Assembly: GCA_039105265.1 (NCBI GenBank)
Contig: JAPFFF010000008.1
Coordinates: 1,674,001-1,738,000 of the forward strand
Length of the DNA stretch: 64,000 bases
Source of the DNA: Tritrichomonas musculus
Taxonomy: Eukaryota; Parabasalia; Tritrichomonadida; Tritrichomonadidae
Reading direction: 5' to 3'
Position 1 is the first letter of the stretch, and every line of letters starts with the position of its first letter. Shown here one piece after another: positions 20,743 through 30,272 of this stretch. Position numbers and translations under genes: made by a program. Below the pieces are notes generated by a model, which worked only from the letters and a program-made list of their open reading frames with translations, ran no database searches and was not told the DNA's origin.

Positions 20743-20856
20743 GTGAAAACAGATTTTTGTGCAAAAATTTTTTTTTGTCAACCAACTATAATAGGAAAAG
20801 TTTATATTTTTTACTATAAAAAAAAAAAAAAAATGAAGTACAAATTAACAATTTAT

Positions 20857-23577
20857 TCATTTTTTCTTCTTCTTAATGTCATCTTTCTTTGATTTGTCAT
20901 CTTTCTTTGATTTGTCATCTTTCTTTGATTTGTCATCTTTCTTTGATTTGTCATCTTTCTTTGATTTGTCATCTTTCTTTGATTTGTCATCTTTCTTTGA
21001 TTTGTCATCTTTCTTTGATTTGTCATTTTTCCCTTTTTTGCTTTTTTGCTCCTCTTCTTCCCTATACTCTTCCTCCTCTTCTTCTTCCTCAAAGTATTCC
21101 TCTTCTTCTTCCTCCTCTTCGAAGAATTCCTCTTCTTCTTTCTTAGCTTTCTCTTTCTTAGCTTTTTCCTCTTTCTCTTTCTTAGCCTTTTCTTCTTTCT
21201 CTTTCTTAGCCTTTTCTTCTTTCTCTTTCTTAGCTTTTTCTTCTTTCTCTTTCTTAGCTTTTTCCTCTTTCTCTTTCTTAGCTTTTTCTTCTTTCTCTTT
21301 CTTAGCCTTTTCTTCTTTCTCTTTCTTAGCCTTTTCTTCTTTCTCTTTCTTAGCTTTTTCTTCTTTCTCTTTCTTAGCTTTTTCCTCTTTCTCTTTCTTA
21401 GCTTTTTCTTCTTTCTCTTTCTTAGCTTTTTCTTCTTTCTCTTTCTTAGCTTTTTCTTCTTTCTCTTTCTTAGCTTTTTCTTCTTTCTCTTTTCTTTCTT
21501 TTTCTTCTTTCTCTTTTCTTTCTTTTTCTTCTTTCTCTTTTCTTTCTTTTTCCTCTTTCTCTTTCTTAGCTTTTTCCTCTTTCTCTTTCTTAGCTTTTTC
21601 TTCTTTCTCTTTTCTTTCTTTTTCTTCTTTCTCTTTCTTAGCTTTTTCTTCTTTCTCTTTCTTAGCTTTTTCTTCTTTCTCTTTCTTAGCTTTTTCTTCT
21701 TTCTCTTTCTTAGCCTTTTCTTCTTTCTCTTTCTTAGCCTTTTCTTCTTTCTCTTTCTTAGCTTTCTCATTTTTAGTTACTTTTCCTTTTTTGTTTTTAT
21801 TGCTATCTTCTTCTTCTTTATATTCTTCTTCCTCTTCTTCTTCTTCTTCAAATTCTTCTTCTTCCTCTTCTTCTTCTTCAAATCCAGCTTCAATGTTTTC
21901 TTCTTTTGGCTTTGCTTTTTTATCATCAGGATTTGTTGACTTACCAGTGGACTTTGCTTGTTTATCAGTAGACTTTGTTGCCTTGTCAGTAGACTTTACT
22001 TGCTTCTTTTTATCGTCTTGTTCTGTCACTTTCTTTTTTTGTTCTTTCTCCTTTTTCTTCTTTTCTTCTTCTTTCCTTCTTTGCTCTTCTTCTTCTTTCT
22101 TTCTTTGTTCTTCTTCTTCTTTCTTTCTTTGTTCTTCTTCTTCTTTCTTTCTTTGTTCTTCTTCTTCTTTCTTTCTTTGTTCTTCTTCTTCTTTCTTTCT
22201 TTGTTCTTCTTCTTCTTTCTTTCTTTGTTCTTCTTCTTCTTTCCTTCTTTGTTCTTCTTCTTCTTTCTTTCTTTGTTCTTCTTCTTCTTTCTTTCTTTGT
22301 TCTTCTTCTTCTTTCCTTCTTTGTTCTTCTTCTTCTTTCCTTCTTTGCTCTTCTTCTTCTTTCCTTCTTTGTTCTTCTTCTTTCCTTCTTTGTTCTTCTT
22401 CTTTCCTTCTTTGTTCTTCTTCTTTCCTTCTTTGTTCTTCTTCTTCTTTCCTTCTTTGCTCTTCTTCTTCTTTCTTTCTTTGTTCTTCTTCTTTCTTTCT
22501 TTGCCCATCTTTTCCCTTCTTTACTTGTTTCTCCTTTCCTTTCTTTGTTTGTTTCTCCTTTCCTTTCTTTCTTGGTTCTCCTTCTTCTTCATTTTCATCT
22601 TCTCTCCTTCTTTGTTCTTCTGCTTTTTCAACTTTCTGCGGCTTTGCTGGTTCTTTATTTAGACTTCTTTTTCTGCTTTCTTCTTTTCTCTTTTCAACCA
22701 TTTCTTTTTTCATTTTCATCTCCTCTTCTTCTTTCTTTTGCATCTCCTCATCTCTCTTCTTTCTCTTTTCAATCATTATGTTTCTTTCTTCTTCTATTTT
22801 CTTTCTTCTTTCAACTTTATTGCCACTTATTAGAAATATCATTTCTTCTAATTTTTCATCTGCTTGCTGTTCGTCTATTTCCCCTGTTTTTGGTAAAGGC
22901 TTTATTTTATCTTTTCCATTTTTGCTTAATAAACTGTTCAAATTACCTATCATTTTAAAAATATTATCTGAAGCGCTTTTAATTTCTTCCTTTTTCTCAT
23001 TAACCATTTCTTCTGCTTTTTTTTGCATATTTTTGTAGCATGTTGATATTTCTTCATAGTGCATCTCGTATTTATCGTCGTCATCATTGGTACTAAGCTG
23101 CTTAATTTGCTCTTCTATATCCTTAATTTGTCCATTATTGACATCTATTTTATTTTGAATCTGGAGTTTTTGTTCATCAACTTGATCTTTATGAGCTTTT
23201 TGAATTTGGCTAAATAATGATTCAATATCCGGTAATTTTTTTTCTTCGCCTTTTAGACTTGAAATCTTATCATCAATTTCTTTTCTTTTTTCCTCAATTT
23301 CTTGAATAATTGCGTTTTCTACGTTCTGAAGATCATTATTATCTGCAATTAGTTCTTTGTCCTCTTCTGAAGAGCAAATCTCCTTTTTTATTTCATTCAG
23401 TTCTTCTTCAGTTAATTTATATTGATCTTCTGGTATGATTAGATTATCTTCATTTATTTGAACAATATTTTCTTCGTTTTTTATTCGCCCATTTTCGTCC
23501 AATTCGAAATTAAGATCTATGTTTTGGAATAAATTATCGTTAGAATCGTTTAATTTGCTATTATCGCTTTTCTCCAT
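20857..23577 (-). CDS. Glu/Lys-rich low-complexity coiled-coil protein
   Basis: The 906-residue product has a normal-complexity, acidic N-terminal third (residues 1-270) with coiled-coil character, then highly repetitive segments. These are an 8-residue array of the form RKEEEEQR (about 350-520), a Thr/Ser/Lys spacer, an acidic patch, an 8-residue array AKKEKEEK (about 635-835), a second acidic patch with Tyr/Phe, and a terminal 6-residue array DDKSKK. It probably forms a long charged single helix. No enzyme domain is seen. The opposite strand is also open for 720 codons purely because GAG/AAG-type codons have no stops in reverse. Function unknown; a cytoskeletal or linker role is a guess. 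Confidence 0.7.
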   Translation of the reverse strand: MEKSDNSKLNDSNDNLFQNIDLNFELDENGRIKNEENIVQINEDNLIIPEDQYKLTEEELNEIKKEICSSEEDKELIADNNDLQNVENAIIQEIEEKRKEIDDKISSLKGEEKKLPDIESLFSQIQKAHKDQVDEQKLQIQNKIDVNNGQIKDIEEQIKQLSTNDDDDKYEMHYEEISTCYKNMQKKAEEMVNEKKEEIKSASDNIFKMIGNLNSLLSKNGKDKIKPLPKTGEIDEQQADEKLEEMIFLISGNKVERRKKIEEERNIMIEKRKKRDEEMQKKEEEEMKMKKEMVEKRKEESRKRSLNKEPAKPQKVEKAEEQRRREDENEEEGEPRKKGKEKQTKKGKEKQVKKGKDGQRKKEEEQRKKEEEEQRRKEEEEQRRKEEEQRRKEEEQRRKEEEQRRKEEEEQRRKEEEEQRRKEEEEQRKKEEEEQRKKEEEEQRRKEEEEQRKKEEEEQRKKEEEEQRKKEEEEQRKKEEEEQRKKEEEEQRKKEEEEQRRKEEEKKKKEKEQKKKVTEQDDKKKQVKSTDKATKSTDKQAKSTGKSTNPDDKKAKPKEENIEAGFEEEEEEEEEFEEEEEEEEEYKEEEDSNKNKKGKVTKNEKAKKEKEEKAKKEKEEKAKKEKEEKAKKEKEEKAKKEKEEKAKKEKEEKERKEKEEKAKKEKEEKAKKEKEEKERKEKEEKERKEKEEKERKEKEEKAKKEKEEKAKKEKEEKAKKEKEEKAKKEKEEKAKKEKEEKAKKEKEEKAKKEKEEKAKKEKEEKAKKEKEEKAKKEKEEKAKKEKEEKAKKEKEEKAKKEKEEKAKKEKAKKEEEEFFEEEEEEEEYFEEEEEEEEYREEEEQKSKKGKNDKSKKDDKSKKDDKSKKDDKSKKDDKSKKDDKSKKDDKSKKDDKSKKDDIKKKKK

Positions 23578-24092
23578 TATTCCGTAAAATCTAAAAATTT
23601 TTTATGAAAAAGTTTTCAGACAAAATAAATATGGCAGATCTTGAAACATTAATTAATAAATAAAATCCATTATCTTAAAGAATTTCGAATTTAAAGTAAG
23701 GAATTATAATGACTTTCTTTGAAAATAATTGTTGTCATTGAATGAAAAAAATATTTGATTGAAACTTATTATCATTCATTAAAATATACTGTAGGAATGG
23801 GAATAATTCATTCAATTTATGATCTAAATAAATGAAATACAAGTATGAATCCCAATCTATTGAAATTTTCTGATTCTATTTGAATATTTCTTTTTTACTT
23901 TGTAAGTTTTTGAACGATAAAAAAACATTCAAAATATTTACAGGACGTTTAAAATAAAGATATATTATATTACACTTTATTAAAATAATAAATAAACAAA
24001 AAAACAATCTCTGAGATAATAAATTGATAAGGAAATTTCCTTATGCATATATTTGTAATCATAATTACATTATAATAATTTTGAAATACTTA
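23578..24092. other. AT-rich spacer
   Basis: No gene or marked repeat between the low-complexity gene and the small coiled-coil gene. Confidence 0.5.
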
Positions 24093-24590
24093 TTATTGTA
24101 TCTGTTCTAACAGTCTAATTCTTTTATTCTCTTCTTCTATCTTTCTTTTAAGTTCATTAAGATCACAAATAGTATTCAAGTCATAAGAAGGCGACGTTTG
24201 CTCTATCACTGATTTTGATTCTTCAATTGATTTTTTATATTCTGAAATCTTTTTATCGGACTCCAAAATATCTCTATTAATTTCTTTACGCTTTTTTTCG
24301 AAATCACTAGTCATCTGTTTAATCGTATGTTCATGTTTTCGCTTGTTTTTTAAAAGAACTGCTTTTGTTTTTTCTTCCCAAATACTACTATCAAACGCTG
24401 AATCACCATGCTGATATTCCATTTGCTGCATTCCAACAAGATATTTACTATACAATCGTCTTCTTTCCTTTTTGAGATTAGCAATTGTAGAATTTGATTC
24501 CATGAAATAAATATTAAGGCTTGCTTGAGTTAATGCGATATTCCATGAAACAGTATTTTTCTTATCTTCCTCGGATAAACTTATATTCAT
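24093..24590 (-). CDS. Small coiled-coil protein, unknown function
   Basis: A 165-residue soluble protein, largely predicted as helix. Residues 34-50 (ANLKKERRRLYSKYLVG) and 70-165 form basic and acidic heptad-like stretches (for example KKISEYKKSIEESKSVIEQ and ELKRKIEEENKRIRLLEQ). No signal peptide, membrane segment or known domain was recognised. The ORF has normal amino-acid composition in an otherwise very AT-rich region, which supports it as a real gene. The C-terminus ends at TAA 24093. Confidence 0.6.
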   Translation of the reverse strand: MNISLSEEDKKNTVSWNIALTQASLNIYFMESNSTIANLKKERRRLYSKYLVGMQQMEYQHGDSAFDSSIWEEKTKAVLLKNKRKHEHTIKQMTSDFEKKRKEINRDILESDKKISEYKKSIEESKSVIEQTSPSYDLNTICDLNELKRKIEEENKRIRLLEQIQ

Positions 24591-24940
24591 ATAAAACTGA
24601 TACGTTTAAAAATTATAATTCAAAAAAATAAACCAATCAAAAAGTTTTCATAAAAATCTAAAAAAAAAATAATGCAATCTTTTATTGAGTAAGAAATAAT
24701 ATGAAATATATCATGCATTTACAACAAATACCATGATTATATTTGTTTCACAAATAATAACCATTATTCATGAGATATCAAATAATAACTATTTTTCAGC
24801 TTTGTTTAATCAAAATGTTTTGCAGTAACTTTTAATTCACTCTGCAATAAAAAGAAAATCAGCAGTAATAATAATAATAATAATAATAATAAAAATTATT
24901 AATAAATAATTTTATTAATATAAAAAAATATATTTTTAAA
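24591..24940. repeat. Spacer with TAA microsatellite
   Basis: An AT-rich spacer between convergent or tandem gene ends; a run of about eight AAT/TAA triplets lies at 24866-24892. Confidence 0.5.
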
Positions 24941-27202
24941 TTATTTTGATTCTTCTAGAATAGAAATGATCTCATCTTCATCAATATCATCGATGAGAGC
25001 GTAACCATTTTTGGCAATCAGATCTCCAATCTCAGCGAAGCTCGGCCTATCGTTTGGATTTTGAGACCAACACGAATAAATCAACTTTTGTGAGAACTTA
25101 TTCACTGTTCTTGGTATTTTTGCCTTCTTCCCATTACCAACATCGATTATGCTTATATTTGGCAACTCGCCGCCAGTCAAGATGAAGTAAACGACGACTC
25201 CGTAAGCGTAAACGTCCACTTTTTCATTATATTTAGCTCTTTTTGAGAGGAGCTCAGGGGCCATGAATTGTAGGGTACCAATTCCTTGTGTGTAGGACTC
25301 AGTTTGAGTCTCAGGCGTGACCAATCTAGAAATGCCAAAATCGCTCAATTTCACTTTTCTAGTTGTGCTTAAAAGGATGTTTTCAGGCTTCAAATCACGA
25401 TGAATGATTCCGAGTTGATGGACGTATTTCATAGCGTTACAGATCTCAACGATAATTCGAACAATATCAACGTCTTTCAATTTACGTTTCAGAATGAAAT
25501 CCCTCAAATTAAACGGACAATATTCAAGCAAAATTGATGGCGGTTGTTTACGGTTACCATAACAAAAGCCAAACGTTTTGACAACATTCGGATGATCAAG
25601 TTGATTAAGAAGCTCGTATTCATAGAAAAACTTTTTCATCTTTTCAAAGTCAATTTCAATCTTATCGTCGTTTTCATCTTCATTTTCATCGTCAGAATCA
25701 ACGTATTTTTTCGACGGTTTTTTGTCAGATTTACAAACTTCTGCATTGAATATTTTCAATGCATAAAATACATTACGTGACACTTTTAGTACTTTCGATG
25801 TCGCACCGCGCCCAATCTTCTTCACTTTCTCAAGCTGGTTGATTTCTTCAGGGCTCCAAATTTCAATTTCAGCTTTTCTGAAGTCATTTCCTGAGGACGA
25901 TGATTTTCCTTTCAATTTTTCTTGAAGATCAGCCAACCTTCTTTTTGTGGCGTTATGATTTGACCTTTCTTCGTTCAATTCAGCCTGAAGGTCTTTTATT
26001 TCACTATTCTTATCGGCGAGTTCATCTTCAAGTCTTTTTATTTTCGTTTGCAAATCTTTCATTGCAAGCGCGTTTGAATCAGGGAGGTTTGAGACGGTTT
26101 TGGCGGTTGCCAGCGATGAGCCCATGTTCTTCTTTTGTGAGACCAAATTAATGGCTGCGTTTTTGCCTGCATTCGAATGAGGCCGTGACCCGACATTTGT
26201 GCTTTTTCGACTCGATGAAGTCGGCCGACTTATCGATGAAGAAGAAGCAGTCTTGGTGTAGTTGTCGATGTAGTTGACCATGTGTTCGCTTGTTCCGTTA
26301 CCGTTTAAACGTACATTTCGACGAACATATAAGGCAAAATTTCCACAACCGCTTTCAACCGTCACTTTTACAGCATTAGGCAACGATACGCTTCTCAAAC
26401 TTGGCAAACCGCCCAATGAAGCTTTATCGAGCAGGATGTCATCACCGAAGATTTCAATTGACTGTAACCGTTCACATCCTCCGAAAAAGTTTTTAACATA
26501 TTTCAAAGAAACCGGAATTGACAAGTGCTCAATTGAAGTGAAAGAGAAAACTCCATAATCCATATTGCTGATAACGGATCCTTCTGAAAAAGTGAAAGTT
26601 TTCAATGAATGACAGTACGAAAATGCAGTGCTGCCAATGCTCTGCACCCGGGAAGGAACAGAGAAGCTAGAAAGTTGAGAACAGAAGGAAAAAGAATTTC
26701 CACCAATGATGCAAAGTTCTGAATCTTCTGGAAAAGTGACGGTTTTCAGTTTGTCACAACGGTTAAATGCACCGGGATCTATTTGACGAACATGAGAGGG
26801 AATTTCAATCGATATTAGGCCGGACATCGAAAGGGCGGAATTTTCAATTATCATGAGACCGGAATTTGGAGAAAAAGTTATCGATTGTAAAGATAAACAT
26901 GAACTAAAAGCCTTAAATCCTATCCTTGTAATACGAGGGGAAATTACAACATTTGTGATGGAAGATTCACAAAATGTTTCTTTTTCAATTGAACTAATTT
27001 CAGAATCATCGGAAAAAATAACGGAATTGATATTCTTGTTACGTGAAAAAGCATTTGGGCATATTCCTGTAATAATATATTCACGTCCTTTATGTTTTAT
27101 TGAACGAGGTATAAAAATATCACCGGACGCCGAAGATGAAACAGAAATTTCTGCTGAATTTGATGATTTAATATCATAGTTTAATCCGTCTTGGTATATC
27201 AT
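24941..27202 (-). CDS. BspA-type LRR / coiled-coil / protein kinase
   Basis: The product has 753 residues from the ATG at 27202; an upstream in-frame TTG at 27235 is not a credible start. Residues about 25-290 are BspA-type leucine-rich repeats (patterns such as SRVQSIGSTAFSYCHSLKTFTF). A Ser-rich linker follows, then a coiled coil near 380-430. The kinase domain covers about 455-745: GRGATSKV loop, ALKIF lysine at 483, HRDLKPEN from 601, DFG at 621-623 and MAPE near 647. All catalytic residues are present. An acidic insert with SDDENEDENDD follows the beta-3 strand. The sequence resembles tyrosine-kinase-like or related Ser/Thr kinases. There is no signal peptide, so the LRRs are cytosolic and likely serve target recognition. 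Confidence 0.85.
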   Translation of the reverse strand: MIYQDGLNYDIKSSNSAEISVSSSASGDIFIPRSIKHKGREYIITGICPNAFSRNKNINSVIFSDDSEISSIEKETFCESSITNVVISPRITRIGFKAFSSCLSLQSITFSPNSGLMIIENSALSMSGLISIEIPSHVRQIDPGAFNRCDKLKTVTFPEDSELCIIGGNSFSFCSQLSSFSVPSRVQSIGSTAFSYCHSLKTFTFSEGSVISNMDYGVFSFTSIEHLSIPVSLKYVKNFFGGCERLQSIEIFGDDILLDKASLGGLPSLRSVSLPNAVKVTVESGCGNFALYVRRNVRLNGNGTSEHMVNYIDNYTKTASSSSISRPTSSSRKSTNVGSRPHSNAGKNAAINLVSQKKNMGSSLATAKTVSNLPDSNALAMKDLQTKIKRLEDELADKNSEIKDLQAELNEERSNHNATKRRLADLQEKLKGKSSSSGNDFRKAEIEIWSPEEINQLEKVKKIGRGATSKVLKVSRNVFYALKIFNAEVCKSDKKPSKKYVDSDDENEDENDDKIEIDFEKMKKFFYEYELLNQLDHPNVVKTFGFCYGNRKQPPSILLEYCPFNLRDFILKRKLKDVDIVRIIVEICNAMKYVHQLGIIHRDLKPENILLSTTRKVKLSDFGISRLVTPETQTESYTQGIGTLQFMAPELLSKRAKYNEKVDVYAYGVVVYFILTGGELPNISIIDVGNGKKAKIPRTVNKFSQKLIYSCWSQNPNDRPSFAEIGDLIAKNGYALIDDIDEDEIISILEESK

Positions 27203-27620
27203 TTTTTCTAGGAACGAAAAAAAGTAAAAGGGCAAATAATATTATTTTTCTTTTTTTTGCGTTTTGTAATTAATTAGTTTAATTATTTTTTAAAAATAAT
27301 AAAAATACAAAAGTAGTTATATTCAAATATTGCTTTATCTATTAGATTGATAGAAAAAAAAGCAAACATATTTTTTTATTACTAATTGGTACAAGAGATA
27401 TGTCATTATTAAATAAGATAATATATTCAAAATATTATATTAACATCATTTATTCAACGATATTAAACAAACTGTCGTTTAACTCAATAATAATATCAGA
27501 ATTTTCTGAAAATTCATTTAAAACTTATGCGTTATTAGAAATTTATCAGATAATAATATTGTTAAAAAATCAATTTCCATATTATGTTCATTTTAGTAAT
27601 CCTATTTAATAATTCAATTT
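27203..27620. other. AT-rich spacer
   Basis: Very AT-rich. An open frame of 69 codons at 27400-27609 has no recognisable features and is not called. Confidence 0.4.
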
Positions 27621-28220
27621 AGAGGTAGCTGCCAAGAAGGGCTACTTGGTTCATGACATCTCCAAGCCATGACGTTTGATAGCCATATGTCGCGGGCCTC
27701 CTGAATCAGGCGACATTTAGAATTAAGAAGAGATGGATTACAAGCGGAGGGGCCAGTGGTGGTGATTAGGTTGCCTGGTCTGGCCAGTACACGCATTGTC
27801 AGTTCTTCTGGGGATTCCTAAACTCGGAGACCAACCAGAAGGAAGTCCAGAGTCATTCTGTCCAACTTAGCGCACCAAGCAAGGCTCTTGGAGAGATTGG
27901 TCAGTGTTGAGGACATCTGTGAGCACTAGATCATCGAGTGGCACGATGCAGCCGACTCGCTGTTTGCTCCAGATAGCAACTTCATCTACTGGAACGAATT
28001 GCATACTGAAAAAAAAATTGAATCACGCCAGATGTTGTTGCCTATTTTGTTTTCGAAGGACGGCAGAAAGCAGCACGATGCACAGGCATGGGGCGGTTCA
28101 TGTACCTGATTCACAAGGTCAGCCAAAGCATCGTCATCATCAACAACGAGAACAGGAAGAAGTGCGACTAACTGCTCATGCTGCTTTGCCTTCGAGCTGA
28201 AGAACCCAACAGACTTTGAA
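27620..28220. other. GC-rich island with broken reading frames
   Basis: About 600 bp with roughly balanced base composition sits between spacers of about 20-25% GC, with sharp edges on both sides. Several protein-like stretches occur on the plus strand in different frames, none open over a full gene, so it looks like a broken coding sequence of foreign or mobile origin. I could not name the family. Its right edge (28169-28220) is one arm of a perfect 52-bp inverted repeat. Confidence 0.5.
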
Positions 28221-28416
28221 TTTTAGAACTTGAATCTAGTTTGAATATGAAAAATAAATTTGATGATCTACTTCTTTTAAAATTCATAAAATATTAAGAG
28301 TAAAATCAAGAAGCCTCATTTTCAGATTTTTATGCCATAAAGCTGATGAGCAATCGAAAAACTCTTCAAAGTCTGTTGGGTTCTTCAGCTCGAAGGCAAA
28401 GCAGCATGAGCAGTTA
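28169..28416. repeat. Perfect 52-bp inverted repeat
   Basis: Positions 28169-28220 and 28365-28416 are exact reverse complements, separated by a 144-bp AT-rich spacer. The left arm is the end of the GC-rich island and the right arm is an isolated copy. Such perfection implies a recent event: inverted duplication at a break, an element end, or an assembly artefact. Confidence 0.85.
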
Positions 28417-28417
28417 A

Positions 28418-28497
28418 ATTTCTAAAGATTTCAACGATATCGTTGAATTTTAGCACAGATTTCTAAAGATTTCAACGATATCGTTGAATTTTAGCAC
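28418..28497. repeat. Two 39-bp direct repeats with 18-bp palindromes
   Basis: The sequence from ATTTCTAAAG to TTTTAGCAC occurs twice (28418-28456 and 28459-28497, period 41). Each copy contains TTCAACGATATCGTTGAA, a perfect 18-bp palindrome (28430-28447 and 28471-28488). It directly follows the right arm of the 52-bp inverted repeat. Confidence 0.85.
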
Positions 28498-28921
28498 TTG
28501 AATTTTAGAAATCTTCCAAAATTACATTATAAACATTTCGCTTAGAAGAAATTAAATATAATTAATTGTGATTTGGGTATTAACAAAACTATTTGTTTTT
28601 CAAGAACTTGTATATTATTATCTACCTCATATATCAATGTTTGTAGAAGAAAGTAATATTAAATTAAAAGTGGTTTTAAAAACATTTCATCTATTTTGGT
28701 TGATTATCCCCAATTTATTCTTTTCAATATCCTATTTCTAAAAAAAGTCAATATAAAATGAGTATATAATTAATACTTTTAATAAATTAATTATATATAA
28801 TTAAACCAATAAATTTTTAAATATAATTTATATATATTATTAAAAAAATATCAAGATAATCGACTATATATTTCAAACATTTTTCAAATAATATTCAAAT
28901 TTTGAATTAACGTTCTTTCAA
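28498..28921. other. AT-rich spacer
   Basis: No gene or structured repeat was seen. Confidence 0.4.
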
Positions 28922-28929
28922 TCATTTTG
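28922..28929 (+). promoter_or_regulatory. Initiator-like element
   Basis: TCATTTTG directly abuts ATG 28930. A near-zero leader is within the trichomonad range, and it argues against the in-frame TTG at 28927 as the start. Confidence 0.4.
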
Positions 28930-29310
28930 ATGAAAGAAAATAATTTTACTCCAAATAAAGATGAAAACAATAAAACAGGAAAAGAGAAAAAGGTAAAATC
29001 AGACGATCAATGGAATTGCCCTATATGCTTCGATAAACTTCGGTCTCCTGTTGTTACACACTGTGGCCATGTTTTTTGTTATGATTGTATTGACCGCTGG
29101 TTAATGAAATCAGATAAATGCCCAATGTGCACTAATCATATAAACAGAGATGAATTAATTGTTGTTCCTGGTCATGGTGAAACTCAAAATATTGGAACTC
29201 AAGAAAGACGCCAACATAGTAAATGGAATATCAATGACGCTCCAACTTGCAATCAAAAAATTATTTTTGTTATCCTTATCCTGTTATTTATTTTTATTTT
29301 ATTCCAATAA
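28930..29310 (+). CDS. RNF5/RNF185-like RING E3 ligase, tail-anchored
   Basis: A 126-residue protein with a C3HC4 RING near residues 36-77: CPICFDKL, then THCGHVFCYDCIDRWL, then CPMC. The spacing and the short protein with a C-terminal hydrophobic helix (about residues 105-125, IIFVILILLFIFILF) match RNF5/RNF185/RMA1-type ubiquitin ligases of the endoplasmic reticulum. The family transfers ubiquitin from E2 enzymes to membrane and misfolded proteins in ER-associated degradation. The polar N-terminus (Asn/Lys-rich) is not conserved. Only one hydrophobic segment is clear, whereas animal members have two, which may be covered by the long tail. Confidence 0.88.
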   Translation: MKENNFTPNKDENNKTGKEKKVKSDDQWNCPICFDKLRSPVVTHCGHVFCYDCIDRWLMKSDKCPMCTNHINRDELIVVPGHGETQNIGTQERRQHSKWNINDAPTCNQKIIFVILILLFIFILFQ

Positions 29311-29678
29311 TATATCTTTTTTTTTCTTTTTTCTTTTTTTGTATTTTATTATTAAATTTTCTATTTACTTTTTATAACTTATTTTACGCTTGTTCTTTTA
29401 TATATATTTTTTTTTCTAAAAAAAAAAAAAATTTAAATCTCATTTTCACAAAAAGTCTATCATAAATTAAAAGTCATTTCGAAAGACCTGATTATTGCAT
29501 TTTTAATCATAATAATAGCACAATAACTTTAATTCGGTTATCATTTTATTAAATAAATAAATCAAACAAATTAAATGAGTCACCGAAATAAAATAAAATA
29601 AAAAACACTTCATATAAATATTGATACAAAGCATCGTAAAAATAACAAAGTAAAAAAAAAAAGATTGAGATGAGTCTA
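29311..29678. other. Spacer with poly-T and poly-A runs
   Basis: Long T runs downstream of the RING gene and an A run near 29419. Overlapping short open frames here reflect composition only. Confidence 0.5.
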
Positions 29679-30272
29679 TCATCTAAATAAAAAGCTTGAA
29701 ATGATAGCAATGCATATAATAATTGTAAAAGTAGTACAGAAACACTTTAAGCAACAGCGCCCGCATTGCTTGAGAGCTGCTTGGGTACTTGCTTCGTCAT
29801 TATTATCTGCTTCGGAATTTCTATCTTCAGCAATCTGACAATTTGGGGAATCTGGATCATAAATATATTGAGGCGGAGGCGGAGGTATAACTTGTGAAGA
29901 ATAAGAATTCCTTTTTGGAACATCTTCATTCAATTGTAATGGGCTATCAAACTCAGCCACACTTTCAACCTCTTTTGGCGAATTTTCTGTGTTGTATGGA
30001 TTTTTGTAACTGGATTGGTTGTTCAAATAATTGTTATTAAGATAATCGGGTGGAATTTCGGCAGAATCACCGTATGCATATGGATTTGAGTATGCAGAAT
30101 CCATTTGATAAGCATATGGGTTTTCTGGAATGGCGTAAGGGTTATCTATTCTATTCAAATTGGAAGAACTGCGGTTATTCTGATTTGGGGCCTGCTGATT
30201 AGGATATGCTGGTTGATAAACTGGTTGATTTTGATCATCATCATCAGGGGAATTATTCGATTCATATTTCAT
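29679..30272 (-). CDS. Pro/Tyr/Asn-rich tail-anchored protein
   Basis: The 197-residue product is disordered for most of its length, with repeated NPYA(Y/I) units (residues 44-70) and a PPPPPQY stretch near 130. The C-terminus has a Cys cluster (CGRCCLKCFC, about 170-180) immediately before a hydrophobic helix (TIIICIAIISSFLF), giving a tail-anchored topology with probable palmitoylation sites next to the membrane. NPxY-like and PPxY-like motifs could bind WW, SH3 or PTB-type adaptors. No enzyme domain is present. Function unknown; an adaptor at an endomembrane or plasma membrane is inferred. Confidence 0.65.
   Translation of the reverse strand: MKYESNNSPDDDDQNQPVYQPAYPNQQAPNQNNRSSSNLNRIDNPYAIPENPYAYQMDSAYSNPYAYGDSAEIPPDYLNNNYLNNQSSYKNPYNTENSPKEVESVAEFDSPLQLNEDVPKRNSYSSQVIPPPPPQYIYDPDSPNCQIAEDRNSEADNNDEASTQAALKQCGRCCLKCFCTTFTIIICIAIISSFLFR

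Larger units (their letters stand above)
18518..20790. mobile_element. Nest of inverted-repeat elements bounded by 20-bp repeats
   Basis: TATAGTTGGTTGACAAAAAAA at 18518 recurs inverted with its end at 20790 (the T run is two longer there). The 2.27-kb interval has no open frame for a transposase but contains three smaller inverted-repeat elements described separately. It may be one old non-autonomous DNA transposon that has received later insertions, or two unrelated copies of one repeat end. TA lies at both outer edges. Confidence 0.45.

Noticed and set aside
20876-23038. 720-codon plus-strand open frame opposite the low-complexity gene
   Set aside because: It is Ser/Phe/Leu-rich shadow sequence: reverse complements of GAA, GAG, AAG and AGA codons contain no stops. 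The minus strand has the natural N-terminus and codon use.
27904-28200. 98-codon frame in the GC-rich island
   Set aside because: The protein-like signal changes frame within the island, so this open stretch is not a gene by itself.
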